Below, one piece after another: positions 1 to 12,216 of a stretch of DNA of 64,000 nt (the first letter of the stretch is position 1; every line of letters begins with the position of its first letter). Source of the DNA: Apis mellifera. Its lineage: Eukaryota; Arthropoda; Insecta; Hymenoptera; Apidae. Made by a program: the position numbers and the translations under genes. The stretch covers positions 6,221,001 through 6,285,000 of the forward strand of contig NC_037639.1 in the NCBI RefSeq assembly GCF_003254395.2. Direction: 5' to 3'. Under the pieces are notes generated by a model. It had not been told where the DNA came from, ran no database searches, and worked only from the letters and a program-made list of their open reading frames with translations.

Positions 1-1784
1 ATATACTCGTACTAAACTGCTAGACTTTAAAATAAATATAAAAATGAATCATAAATAAAATAATACACATAATTTTTAATATAAAAAATTAAACAAATAA
101 GATAATTTTAAAGAATTTTATAATTTTCAAAAATAATATAAATATTCTATAATTTTATAATAAACATAAAATTAATTATATAATAGAAAATTAATACTGT
201 CTATTATTAATAAAATAATATTTTCTTAAATCATATGTATATATTAAAAATATATCAATCTAATATTTTGATAATTATCATAATATTTATTTGTTTTCCA
301 TGACATATTTTTATCTGTATCATTACAAAAATAGTTTGTATTATTTCTTTAAAATATTTTTTTTTAAATAATTAAAATATTATAGAATAGAAGATAAATT
401 ATATCTTTATATAATTATTAGTGCTAGCAATTTAGCACAATAAGTATAGAAGTAGATAAAGAAATTTGATTGTATGGAATAAGTTGTATTCAAAATACAA
501 TAGCAATAATGCTATTAATATAACGCAGAATTATATGCGACGATTAAGAAAATGGAGTTCCAATAGAAACAGATATATTGGCTATACGGTGTCAGCATGT
601 TGTAGAGTTACGATTCTCCCGTCTTAATATTGCACATTTCTTGTTTTTTCATGTTTTGTTGGTTGGATATACTCTGACTTACCGACGAGGCTGCAGCTGC
701 CTGCGAAAATACGAGGGATGTGCTGTGATTGACTCCCTTCAGAGCCAATGAGTGAGTGAAAGAGTGGTCCCCACACACAGCATTCCTAGGCGTGTGCGTT
801 TGCTGTGTGCGACGCACGCTGCCTGTTATTATAATTATAGCAACGAGTCACGGCTCCAATTATTTAGAGCTAACATAGCACACACGCACTTTATCACAAA
901 ATACTTAAAAACTAAAGTTTATAATTATGCACTTGTAATCCCCTTTTGCCTGCCCAAATGCATTTAATTTTTTATATAGATATGCTGCGAGTTCAACAAT
1001 TGTCTAACATGAATTATAGATGTAATCAAAATTAAACGCATTAAATGTTTATAAATTCATATTTACATTACATTATATTATTTAAATTATAAAAATATCT
1101 GAGAATTTCTCATGTATAAATTTTACCAATTATTATTCATCAAAAATATATTAATATTTTGTTATTTCTTTATATTTATAAAATGATTAATTTTATTTTT
1201 TTATTTAAAAAACAAAAAAAATTAATTTATATTTATTGATATTTTTTTAAGATAATAGAATAAATATTACAAAGTATTACAAACATATTCTTAATCATTT
1301 ATTTATCACAAAACAAAAAAAAAATAGAGAAATAATTAATTTCTATTAACATTTAAATATTAATCAAATACAAAAAAAAAGATGTAATATATGTGATATA
1401 TATGAATATTATAGTTTTTTATTTTAAAAACTTTTTTTTTAAAGAAAAAATTTTAAAAATGAAAAATGAAAAATATGTAACATTATTATATTAAATATTA
1501 AAATAGCAAATTTTTTTTTAAGAAAAATTACAATATTTTATAGAATAATGTTTATAATGCTTCATAAAAAATTTATATAAATAACACTAATAATTTTAAC
1601 AATTATTAATATTTATTTATATACCTAAATTTTTTTGAAAATTTTTTATCCAATCCTATTTGACCACAATTCCTAATACCTTTTAATATTTTAATATATC
1701 ATATTTGATAATATGACAAAAAAGAAGGGCAGAAAAATAGGAATAACATAACAAAATTTATAAAATAATTATAAAAATAATTAC
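1..1784. other. Presumed RBM25 intron, no coding exon seen
   Basis: This stretch follows a phase-0 splice donor of RBM25 (minus strand), so it should be intron running to the left edge. It is almost pure A+T apart from an island at about 600-850. I see none of the arginine/glutamate-rich or PWI-domain coding sequence expected downstream in RBM25, so those exons must lie outside the window. Confidence 0.6.
600..850. other. G+C-richer island in RBM25 intron
   Basis: About 250 bp stand out from the surrounding A+T desert. On the minus strand there is a good acceptor (TTTTCGCAG, ending at 701), 18 nt at 683-700, and a consensus donor (GTAAGTC). The 18 nt would read A-A-A-A-S-S and are phase-compatible with the preceding RBM25 exon. 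Alternatively this is the end of a non-coding first exon, or a promoter, of another transcript. The ORFs across it resemble no known protein. Confidence 0.4.
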
Positions 1785-3887
1785 CTTCATAACTTCCCTG
1801 AATTTTCCAATTTCTCGGGTAATCAAGTCTCTTTTACTTTCTTCTATTTCTGCATCATCCAAGTTTAAAGATTTTGCAACCATTTTCGTTTGATGTTCTT
1901 CTATAATATATAAAATATTTGTTACCATGTACATATATTATACAGTTTCCTAATTTAATTAAATATATTGCTACCAACAGAATAAATACACTACCAGGAG
2001 CAGCTTGAGCCATTTCTAGATCAGCAGCATGTTCAGCTATAATTTGATTAATACGTGCTAGTGCATCTGCATCCACTACTCTCATACCCTCATCCATGTA
2101 ATCTTCACCTTCTTCTCCTTCTGTTCCTTCAATTGATGTTTCATCTTGTAAAGGTGACTGACCTCCCCTTAATTTTTTTCTTCTTTCCGCTGTAATGGAA
2201 AAAATAAAAAATCCAAAAACATGACCATATATATATATACAATAGTGCTTACTTAAATTCCAATAAAATCATTTACTAAATTAACTTAATAATAATTCAA
2301 TTTCAATATTTTTCTAATATAATTTGTGCTTCAAGTTCAATATAACTCAAATATATGAATAAAAATATGATAAAAATAAGTGAAAAAAAACATTTGAATA
2401 TATTTCTAAGAAAAAATTATTAACTATTTTCTTAAATTATAATACAAATCCCAATTTAATTAAAATTTCAGTGAGCACTATTGTATATGTATATGAATAT
2501 TCTATCTACATATATATATATATATATGTATATATATATGTAAATAAATTTACCTTTAAATTGATCCAAAACAACTTTAGCTTTTGCATCAACTTTGACA
2601 ACAAGTTTCTTTGTACCTATTTCCATATCATGAAGTAATCTAACTGCTCTAAGACCTGCATCAGGACCTGCATATTCGCAAAATCCAAAAGCTTGAACTC
2701 TCTTCCATGAAAGAACATGACCACATGCACCCAGAATATGTCGAATCATCACATCAGGTGCTCTTTCCATAATGTTACCAATAAATACAGTAACTGGTGG
2801 ACCAGATTCTCTTTCACGACGACGATTATTGTCATGACGGTTTTGGTTACGTGCATACCGCACAGCTGGAGCTGAGGTCTGCATCGCAGATACGGGTGTT
2901 GGAATCATCTATGTTTTATAAATGGTAGTATTCTTAATAATGCACATCTCTACTCATGCAGTCCAGAACCTCCCCTCCCCCTAATAGCATATTAATTTTT
3001 TTCTTTTTATTATTCTTTATTACAAAAGCAAAACATGCATATATTAAATAGAAGGAACTGAAGAGAAAGATTTCTGTGAAAAACATAACTTTTAAAAAAT
3101 AATCAATTCAATCCATTCAATTCTACAGCATAAATAGTTAATTAATATGCATTCTTTAACATTATAATTTAAATGCAAAATATTATTATAATATACAAAA
3201 TAATTGCATTAATATATAGAAAAATTTATAATTATGACAAAGTTGAAAATATAAAGCTGTGTAATAATTTCTTTTATTTAACATGTTCATTTATTTGCAC
3301 AACATTAACAAAATTAAATATTACATGCTTTTCAATTTTATTTCTTAATATAACTAAAGATATGTATTCTATTTGTTAATAAAAATTTAAATACATTTTT
3401 ATTTTTTATTTAAAAAACAAGTTAAATAAACAAGTTTAATATTATAAATAAATTATAATATATTAACTTTTAATTACATTTAATCAAATATTAAGAGATT
3501 AATATTTGACAAATATATTATATACATTTTTATTCTCTATCAAAATAAATAAAAATTTATATTTTCTAAATTATTTTATATTAAAATTTTAGTTAATGAT
3601 TTTAATTAAAATGATTTTATTAATTTATCCCAAGTGCATAGAAAATATTTAACAAAAAATTATAAATTTATCAGTGCAGATAGAAAATATTTAACAGAAG
3701 ATTAAAAATTTACCAATACCACGCAAAAACACGAAAAATACCATGCTAAGATAAAATGTTTAATTTTATGTTGACTTACATGTGCCATAGGCATTACACC
3801 ACCAATAATTGGTGGAGGTGCGCCAACCATGTAAGGCATTGGTGGCATGCCTGGTATTCCCATTGGAGGTTGACCAGGATAAGACAT
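1785..3887 (-). CDS. RNA-binding protein 25, N-terminal part (partial)
   Basis: RBM25 is a nuclear RNA-binding protein linked to alternative splicing in U1/U2-associated complexes. Four coding exons are visible on the minus strand: 3780-3887 (start codon at 3885-3887), 2554-2908, 1995-2189 and 1785-1900; phases agree throughout. Exon 1 is a Pro/Met/Gly-rich leader (MSYPGQPPMGIPGMPP). Exon 2 carries one RRM, with RNP2-like VFIGNI and RNP1-like FGFCEYA. Exons 3-4 give an acidic stretch and a charged helix (AEIEESKRDLITREIGKF). The Arg/Glu-rich region and C-terminal PWI domain of the family are missing because the gene leaves the window. An acceptor just upstream of the start (about 3923) implies a non-coding first exon. 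It is divergent from VRK1. Confidence 0.9.
2508..2541. repeat. (AT)n microsatellite
   Basis: Interrupted AT dinucleotide tract in the RBM25 intron just after the RRM exon. On the minus strand it reads as a Tyr-Ile run, which is not protein. Confidence 0.9.
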
Positions 3888-5590
3888 TTCTTATTTTAAA
3901 TAATACTATGGCAGTGTCCTCACTAAAATATATAACATATTAATTTAATATCTGATTTAATATAAAAAAAATATAAAAGATAGTAAAAATTTAATTGACT
4001 TTGAATTTAAATTTTATTATTGAATTTAATAAATTATTATAATTTATATTTACAATTATAATAATTTAATTTATAAAATTAATTTAAAAAATATAAATAA
4101 TAAAGTAATGATGAAAATAAAAATTTACTAAATATATTAGAAATCTAATATTTGTATTTGTATTAAATAGTTAAGAATATGTATATGTTTTAATTATGTT
4201 ATATTTATAAAATAAAAATATCATATAAAGTGTCTTAAAAATTATCGTTTAAATAACCTTTAATATATAACAATATTTCTAAGTATTCTTGAGATACAAT
4301 TAAATACAAATATTAATTTAACATTATATTAATTAATATTTCATAACGAATATTTGAACTATGTATAAATATATAAGTATTATTCGACAAATTTATTATA
4401 TAAAAACATACTTTTCATAATAATAATTATAGATACTAGACAAGACACTAATGGATGCTTTAGTATTCTAACCATTAAATAATCGTAATGAAAGACTAAT
4501 TTCATACTTACATAATATATTTGAAAATAGAAATAAAGCATCAACCATCGTTTAAAAAATATTTACGTCATTTTATTAGAACTTTAGAGATAAAGAAATA
4601 TTACAATAAACACATAAATTGAAACTTCCACTTTCACAATCCGTCAGCTTGTAATCACTTCTTTTCGCCCATTACGGCTTCATGCGCTGATTGCTTCTAG
4701 AAGGCTATGGTTGATGGTACATTTCCCGTGTGTTCAAAAACTCATCATAAAAAATTCTATTATACGTGTTTATTTTATTATACGTTTCATAATTTGTTAA
4801 ATATTTATTATGTTATATTAATACAAAATATATTAATATTAAATGATTTAAATTATATATATTATTTATTAATTATATTTTCTGTAAAAAAAGTATATTT
4901 AATTTTAATTCAAATTTTCATGTATGTATTTTGTTATTATATAAAAAGTATCATTACAATGTAATATAATATAAATCTATATTTACGTATATTAATGCCA
5001 GAGAAACCGGTTTATTTATGCATCAAATTGCATTATAATTCATCAATCTTTTTATATAGCTTTTATATATAATATTATTTGAAAATCTATTAAATATTTA
5101 TAATTGCAATTCTTTCTTTTTTTATTATTTTTTAGTTATCTCTAATTTGAAATATAAAAAATAATTGTAAAAATTTTATATCGTTATTCAATATTTAAAT
5201 AAAAATCTTTGTATAAAATTAATGTAGAATTAAAATAGAATTAGAATTAAAATATTTAATTCTTTAGATAAATTTATTTAGATAAAAATTTATGTAAATA
5301 TTTGATTGATTATTTAATATTATTAATTATAAATATAATTGTAAAAAAATATTCAAAGATGTATAAAATTTTATTATCATGTATATGTAAATCCATTTTT
5401 CTTTATATTTATAAAAATAAATTAAATATATCAGGAAACGAATTAATAAAATTGTTAATAAAAATGAATATATTATATAAAAATAACAAAATCCTGAAAA
5501 TATAACGTAATTTTTAATACTTCCTATATTTAAAATTTTATAAATTCAAAACATAATTGTAAAATAAAATAGATTATTTTTAATTGTCAT
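3888..5590. other. RBM25-VRK1 divergent intergenic region
   Basis: A+T-rich spacer between the divergent genes. A less A+T-rich block at about 4620-4740 (gcccattacggcttcatgcg) is the best candidate for the RBM25 transcription start and first exon. Short ORFs elsewhere are low-complexity Ile/Tyr/Asn-rich and are not credible genes. Confidence 0.45.
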
Positions 5591-5832
5591 TTCTAATATT
5601 TAAATATTTAGTCAAAATAATATGAATTTAAGGACGCCTTCTTTAGTTGATCGGTTTCCGTTAAACACCTTAGTTCATGAAATGGCAGTGTGGTGCATTC
5701 TTACGCTAGGTGAAATCTTTTCGAGCATTAAGTTTCAAAATACAAAAAAGAAATACTTTAAATTATCGAAGATTCCAATGTGCCAGATAATTAAAGAGAT
5801 TGTGTGCAATGTCCTCTAATTTCTCTTCTGAG
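5591..5832 (+). promoter_or_regulatory. Candidate VRK1 promoter and non-coding first exon
   Basis: An island of mixed composition ends in a good donor (CTGAG then GTATAC after 5832). A matching acceptor (ACATAG, ending 6993) lies 6 nt before the VRK1 start codon. Together they suggest a 5'-UTR exon plus an intron of about 1.16 kb. The 65-residue ORF here resembles nothing known. Confidence 0.4.
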
Positions 5833-6993
5833 GTATACGAACTAGAATGAAACTGTATTGGTGTTTTTCATTAATTATTTTAGTTGACAGTTGAACATGG
5901 AATCCTTAAAATTAGATTTTTATTCTTATTTAGGATAGAAAATAATATTATTTTGAAAATAAATTAAATGAATTATATATGAACTTTTGAAAAAATATAA
6001 TAAATAATAATATAGTAATTTTTAAAGTAATATTTATGTAATTTATTAAATAACCTTATAAGTAATATTTAAATAATATATATTTTCTGTTATATTAGTA
6101 ACGATTATTGTACAATAACATAGAATCCATTTTTTACTTTTAATTTTAGTATATAGTAAATTTTAGTATTGATATTTCATTATTATATAGTAATGCATGT
6201 ATTAAATTGTTATTTTATTTAATTAAAAAATAAATTAATTATAAATTTAATTACAATTATTATAAAAAAATAAATTATTTGTTAGTATAGGATGTATTCA
6301 AATATTATTAATTTCAATAAAATATATGTTATTCTGATGTAATAATTTAAAGATTTTCATATAATTTTTTATAATACAGGTAATGAAATCTTTTCTATAG
6401 GTAAAATTTCTAAAAAATTATTTTTTTATATTTTTAATACATAAATATTTTTACATAATTAATGATTTTTACATGCTATATGTATACACATAAATTTATA
6501 CATTCTTTTTTAATCATATTATATCTTTTTTCAATTATTGTATTTATATTAAACATTTTTATTATTATATACATAATAAATATAAAATTAATGTAAAAAG
6601 AAATGTAAAATATAATTTATTTTTTTAAATTTAAATTTAATGTTTTAATTATGTTAAATAAAATATTTTAATGTATATATAAGATAATTTTTAATTTTTA
6701 ATTATTTATATTTTATATACAGAACTATAAATGATGTGATATATTAAATATCAAATATTGAAAAATATTTTTAGTCTTTTTATTTATAAATTTCTTTTGA
6801 ATTTACATGTAAAATGTGATGAAGTATATAAAAGAAAATTAATTTTATTTCATTTTATTTCAAGTGAGTCCGAAGGTCAAAACAATTTACAAAAAATATA
6901 TAATCTTTTAGTTTTAATAAATTCAATTAATATTTTAATCACATGTAATGTATAAATTAATGAATTTTTGAATTTTATATAAATAACTACATA
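5833..6993 (+). other. Putative 5'-UTR intron of VRK1
   Basis: Almost pure A/T sequence between the candidate first exon and the first coding exon. Nothing else is visible. Confidence 0.35.
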
Positions 6994-6999
6994 GTGATA

Positions 7000-8264
7000 A
7001 TGGCACCAAGACGAGTTGAAGAAATACCTGTTAAAAGAGTAGCAGCATTAGGTTGCAAATTACCTGATCAATTACCAGCTGGAGAAATATTAATAGATAT
7101 TACACAGAAGAAATGGAGATTAGGACACACAATAGGATATGGAGGATTTGGTGATATATATTTAGGTATTATTTATTATATTATAATATTTTTTTTCTTA
7201 AATAAAAATAATAATAATAATAATGTATTAAAAAATATATTATAATTTTTTTTTTACTATTAAAAGTTAATATAAGAAGATATTAATATGAAATCTACTT
7301 CAAATAGAAATATATAATAATATAATATAATAATTATAAATATATAATAAGAATATAATATTAATAATATAATATATTTATAATATAATATATTATAATA
7401 TAATATATTTTGATTTTTCTTAAAATATATTTTTAAATATTATATCATTATATTATAAATTAAGAATATATTATATATCTTTTGCTATTAATTTTAAAAT
7501 TCTATATTATAGCATCAAATAACATTAATGTTCCTGTTGAACAAGATGCAAAATATGTAATAAAAATTGAACCACATAATAATGGTCCATTATTTGTTGA
7601 AATGAATTTTTATATAAGAGCAGCTCGTAAACATATGAGTAAGTAATTCAATTATATAATATATGTATAATATATTTTTAACTCATATTTTATATATATA
7701 TATTTTTATTATAAATTTTAGTTGATAGCTGGTGTAAATCTCAAGGGAAAAGAAGAATAGGTATTCCAACATATGAAGGATCAGGTTCTCATATGTATCA
7801 AGGACAAAAATATAGATTTTTAGTGATTCCAAGATATGGCATTGATATTGGAAAATTATTTGTATCAAATGGAAGAAAATTACCAACCAAACTTGTTAAC
7901 AGGCTAGCTGTTCAAATGGTATTTAATTATAAAATTAATGAATTTACAAATTAGATTAAAAAAATATTTTATAATTCATAATTTTTAAAATTTGTCATGT
8001 CTATATAGTTGGATGCACTTGAATATATTCACAGTCAAGGATATGCTCATGCAGATGTTAAGGGATCAAATATTTTACTAAGTGAAGAAGCTGGTACTAC
8101 AAGAAAATCTCAAGTTTATTTAGTTGATTATGGTTTGGCTTATCGTTTTCGTACAAATGCAGGTATACATAAGCCATTTGTTCATGATGAAAGAAGAGCC
8201 CATGAAGGAACATTAGAATTTACATCAAGAGATGCACATCATGGAAGTAAGTTTTTTGTAAATT

Positions 8265-8301
<37 letters not shown>

Positions 8302-9677
8302 AAATCATTGTATTTGATGATAAATTAATATTATTATTAGCACATTCAAGAAGAGGAGATTTAGAAACATTAGGTTATAATATATTACAATGGTTATGTG
8401 GTAAATTACCTTGGGAAAGAGAAAATGATAATATAACATCAATAATAGATCCAGAAGAAGTTCATACACAAAAAGAAATTTTACTTTCAAATTTACCATT
8501 ATTTATGCATAAATGTTTTCCTTATAAAAAGGAACCTCCTGGTAAGTTATTAAATTATTTATTAAATATATATTCTATAATAATATTTTTAAATTTAATT
8601 TTATTTAAGCACAAAAAAATAATATAAAAATAATTATTTTATTATCTTAAATAAAATTCTATTTTAGAAATATTAATAATTTATAAATTAAAGAATGATT
8701 TTAAATTAAGTATTAATAATTAATATTTTTTATTAGCTGCCATTATGGAATATATGAAATATATTACAGAATTGGGATTTGAAACTAAACCTAATTATTC
8801 CTATCTACGTAGCTTATTTCAGTCTGGTTCTAGGCAAAAAACTGATGTTCCTACATGTTTACATAATATAAGAGAATCTAACGAAAATATTTCTTATCCC
8901 ATATCTTTCAAACGACCTTACTTACGAGAAAGAAAACCTTGTAGACCTGTTAATGGCGAGGTATTTTATTCTTATGCATTAATAATAATTATTTCAATAT
9001 GATAATAAATATTATTTTTAGATACGCGTGACGCGAAATACACAACCGAAATATCCAGTTGAACAAAAAGAATTTTGTTGGGAAGCTGTATTGGCACTTC
9101 ATCCTGATAAACTTGCAAAAATTAGTATTCAAACTCCACCTTCACCACTTACACCACCTCCATCTCCACCTCCTCCATCCTTGCCTACATATGCCATGTT
9201 AAGAGTAATTGAAAGAATGAAAGAGAAACAATCAGGTGCATTTCGACACAAATCATTACCAAAATCTCTAGAGTAAATATCAATTTAATTTATTAATTAT
9301 TTGACATTTTAATATATTAAATATAATAAAAATATAAAATAATAACTATATTTTTTAAAACAGTGAACTCAAAACAAAATGGATGACACCAGCCATGGAA
9401 CAAGTAGTTGAATTAAAAAAGAAAACTTCTTTAACAACGCTTTCTTTACGTAAATCTTCGCCATGTATGACACGATCCCGTGGAGCTCAATTAAAACGTA
9501 AGTTTTTACGTATTTTTTTATAAATGTATTATGTAATTGATTATTTTTTATAAATATATATGAAGTGTTAATTGTAATCTTTTAATTTAATCATATATCT
9601 TAGGACTTGGAAATGAAAAATCTTATAAACGAATACAAAGCAAGAAAAGAAGAAAATGTACATCAACAGAAATATGA
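7000..9677 (+). CDS. Vaccinia-related kinase 1 (ballchen/NHK-1 type)
   Basis: Cellular Ser/Thr kinase of the VRK family, known to phosphorylate histone H2A and BAF and to act in mitosis and meiosis. Nine exons: 7000-7165, 7513-7638, 7722-7918, 8009-8246, 8341-8541, 8737-8960, 9022-9272, 9364-9497 and 9604-9677; they join in phase to 536 aa. Motifs: glycine loop IGYGGFG, ATP lysine in YVIKIEP (about K73), catalytic loop HADVKGSN (D about 179), and the VRK-specific VDYGLAYR in place of DFG (D about 203). It therefore looks catalytically competent. A proline-rich spacer and a basic tail (KKRRKC) follow the kinase domain; the tail may serve nuclear or chromatin targeting. The start ATG at 7000 gives MAPRR; the GTG six bases upstream is not used. 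Confidence 0.94.
8267..8298. repeat. (AT)n microsatellite in VRK1 intron 4
   Basis: Uninterrupted AT dinucleotide run immediately downstream of the exon-4 donor. Confidence 0.95.
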
Positions 9678-12216
9678 TAAATTTCTTTAAATATCACATG
9701 TCTTCATTCCTTGGACAATGGAATCATTAACAAATTATCTAAATAATGGATATATAATTAAGTATTATTTCATATTAGTTTATTTAGATTTTGTAAGAAT
9801 ATACTCTTCATTAAACTCCTGTTTAAAGGACAAAATTTCATTTATTAGGAATGCCTCGGATGTATTTAGTACTACATCAACTTTTGTAAGACTGCTTCAT
9901 TATCATGATTTGTTCTTTAATAAGCTTTTAATATAAGATCTTTTTAACAACTATATAGCGAACAAAGATTTATAAATAATTCAGCTCATAATTAGATGAA
10001 TTATGTTATTTTCTTTTAAAATGTAATTTCAATATAACTGAAAGATTTATTAAATAGATACAGTAATGAAACATCACTATTTCTAAGTAGTAAAAATATT
10101 ACATATTTTGTACATATAGACAGAATATGTAATGTTTAATTTCATGGTAGATTAATGATCTGAATATTAATTTAAAGTTGTTTTAATTCATTTGTTTATT
10201 TTATAAAATAGCTCAAAAAAAACACAATATGCTCTCCATAAATAATGTTAAAACTTCATTAAATTTCTTTATTAAAATAATTTGTAATTTTTAAAATATT
10301 TAAATTATATTCATCTTTTTTTATATTGTAATTATATTATATTTTTTATATTATATAATATAATATAATTATATATAATATATATATTATAATTATAAAT
10401 TATTTTACAAATCTCATTAATATTTCTTAAAATTATGAATAAAATATTTTGTTCCTTTATTATAATACAATATTTTAATTTTATGAATATAGACATTTCT
10501 AAATCTCATAAAAAAATATAGACTTTGATGTATTAATCAAAATTAAATAATTTTCTTAAAATATCAAGATATATATTCAAACATAGAATTTCTAAATAAT
10601 ATATTGTCTATAATATAAATAAAATTGTAGTATACTTCAATATGTTGCAAAAAATTGTGAAATATAAGTAAAAATAACTGTGAACTGTTATCACTTCAAC
10701 AGACCAGTATTGAGCCTTTAAGTGCTTATATATGATTAAAATATAACAGTTTATGTTTGTTATTCTATAATCTAATGACAAGAAGTGTGTGCAGCATAAA
10801 AAAGCGACTAATATTTTAATTTAGTTTTAGATTTTATATATGACATGTAGCTAAAAAATACAATCTTATGTTTCTAACATTTTGCAATACATCAACATAT
10901 AATATTATCTCGTGTCGTTTTAATCTAATTTGTATTGATTCAGATTTAATATTTACATAAAACTTGTATATATTTATTGTAAGAGACATGTATAGATGGA
11001 AGCGAGAATTTATTTACAGTAAATTTGTGATAATTAATTTGTATTTTTTTAAGTTACATGTACCTGTGCCAGAAAAGCAGTGTTGTTAAAGACTTAAAAA
11101 TGTATTGTAATGAAAAATATACACATGCATTTGTAATCTTTTCTATGTTAGTATTTCATCATTTTATTTCATCATACATTCTGATTTATCATATATCATT
11201 AATCTAAGATATGAGCTTTTTATGTTCATTAATATTTTTCTAATTTAATTATAGAATATGTAATTAAATATTTATTATATTAAGCAAACAATACATAAAT
11301 ATTTATTAACAGCACTGCACAAGATTTTTAAAGTATTGTCAACAAAATTATTAGAAAAAGAATATAATAAAATTTATTTGCTAGGTTGTATCACATTATA
11401 ATCAAATGACTATTAATAATGTAAGTGAATAATGAATAAATGATAAAAATAAAACATATAAATCAGGTATAGAATTTAATTGTATGAATATGTTATCGTA
11501 CACGTTTTATATATTATTGTATATTTGAAGAAATATAAAACATAATATACACATATAGTAAATAACTTATTTGCATTTATATTTTATCTAATAATAAAAT
11601 GAAATATTAATTTTTTAATCTAATATTATATTTTTACTATAAAAAATATCTATAATTGATTACATTTAATAAAAAAAACATTATATATATTTTTTCATTA
11701 TAAAATTTATAAATATTTTTATTAAATTATATTCAAATTAATTTATTTTAAAAAATTAAAATAAAGAATAAAAAAAAATTTTATATTTTACAAGAATTAA
11801 TTTTATTAAATAAAAATAAGATTATTAAAAGTAATGTTTTCTTTTATTTTAAATATTACTAGCGCCACAAAGGAATGAATATTTAATGTAATGACTATAG
11901 ATGACTAGTAAATAGTATAATCACACCCATTGTGTAAATGTAATGTTCATTTATTATAAAAATTCGTAGAAATTTTCAACGATAATAAAAATGATAAATG
12001 ATCAAAAACAATATTATTTTATTTTAATAATTAGAGTAGAAAGTTTAGTGTACAATTAACCTCATTTATTCATTTTTTATAATGATGTCATCAGTCATTC
12101 ATTGATTCAGATTTAAATTATTCTGAAAGAATGTTACATTAATAAATGTTTGTACTTACAATTGGCATAAATAATTACTAAATTGTGAAAACTGTAATAT
12201 AAAACATTACAATATA
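9678..12216. other. VRK1 3'-UTR and spacer before Wsck
   Basis: No coding sequence. The part up to about 11150 is less monotonous than the surroundings and contains several TGTA motifs, consistent with a long VRK1 3'-UTR. The rest is A/T-rich; 11860-12150 may hold the Wsck promoter. An ORF at 9718-9936 has no recognisable features. Confidence 0.4.

Noticed and set aside
600..850. tRNA or small structured RNA in the G+C island
   Set aside because: No cloverleaf pairing or box motifs could be found by eye; splice-like signals explain the block better.
4707..5505. ORFs of 65-85 codons between RBM25 and VRK1
   Set aside because: They are Ile/Tyr/Asn/Lys-rich translations of A/T DNA with no structure or family resemblance.
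5622..5819. 65-codon ORF starting MNLRTPSLVDRF as a small gene
   Set aside because: It resembles nothing known and overlaps a likely non-coding first exon of VRK1 with a donor just after it.
9022..9276. VRK1 ending at the TAA at 9274
   Set aside because: The stop overlaps a splice donor (GTAAAT after 9272), and two more in-phase exons add the basic tail.
7000..9677. Viral origin suggested by the name vaccinia-related kinase
   Set aside because: VRKs are ordinary cellular kinases of animals; this gene has many introns and host-like codon use, and no viral neighbours are present.
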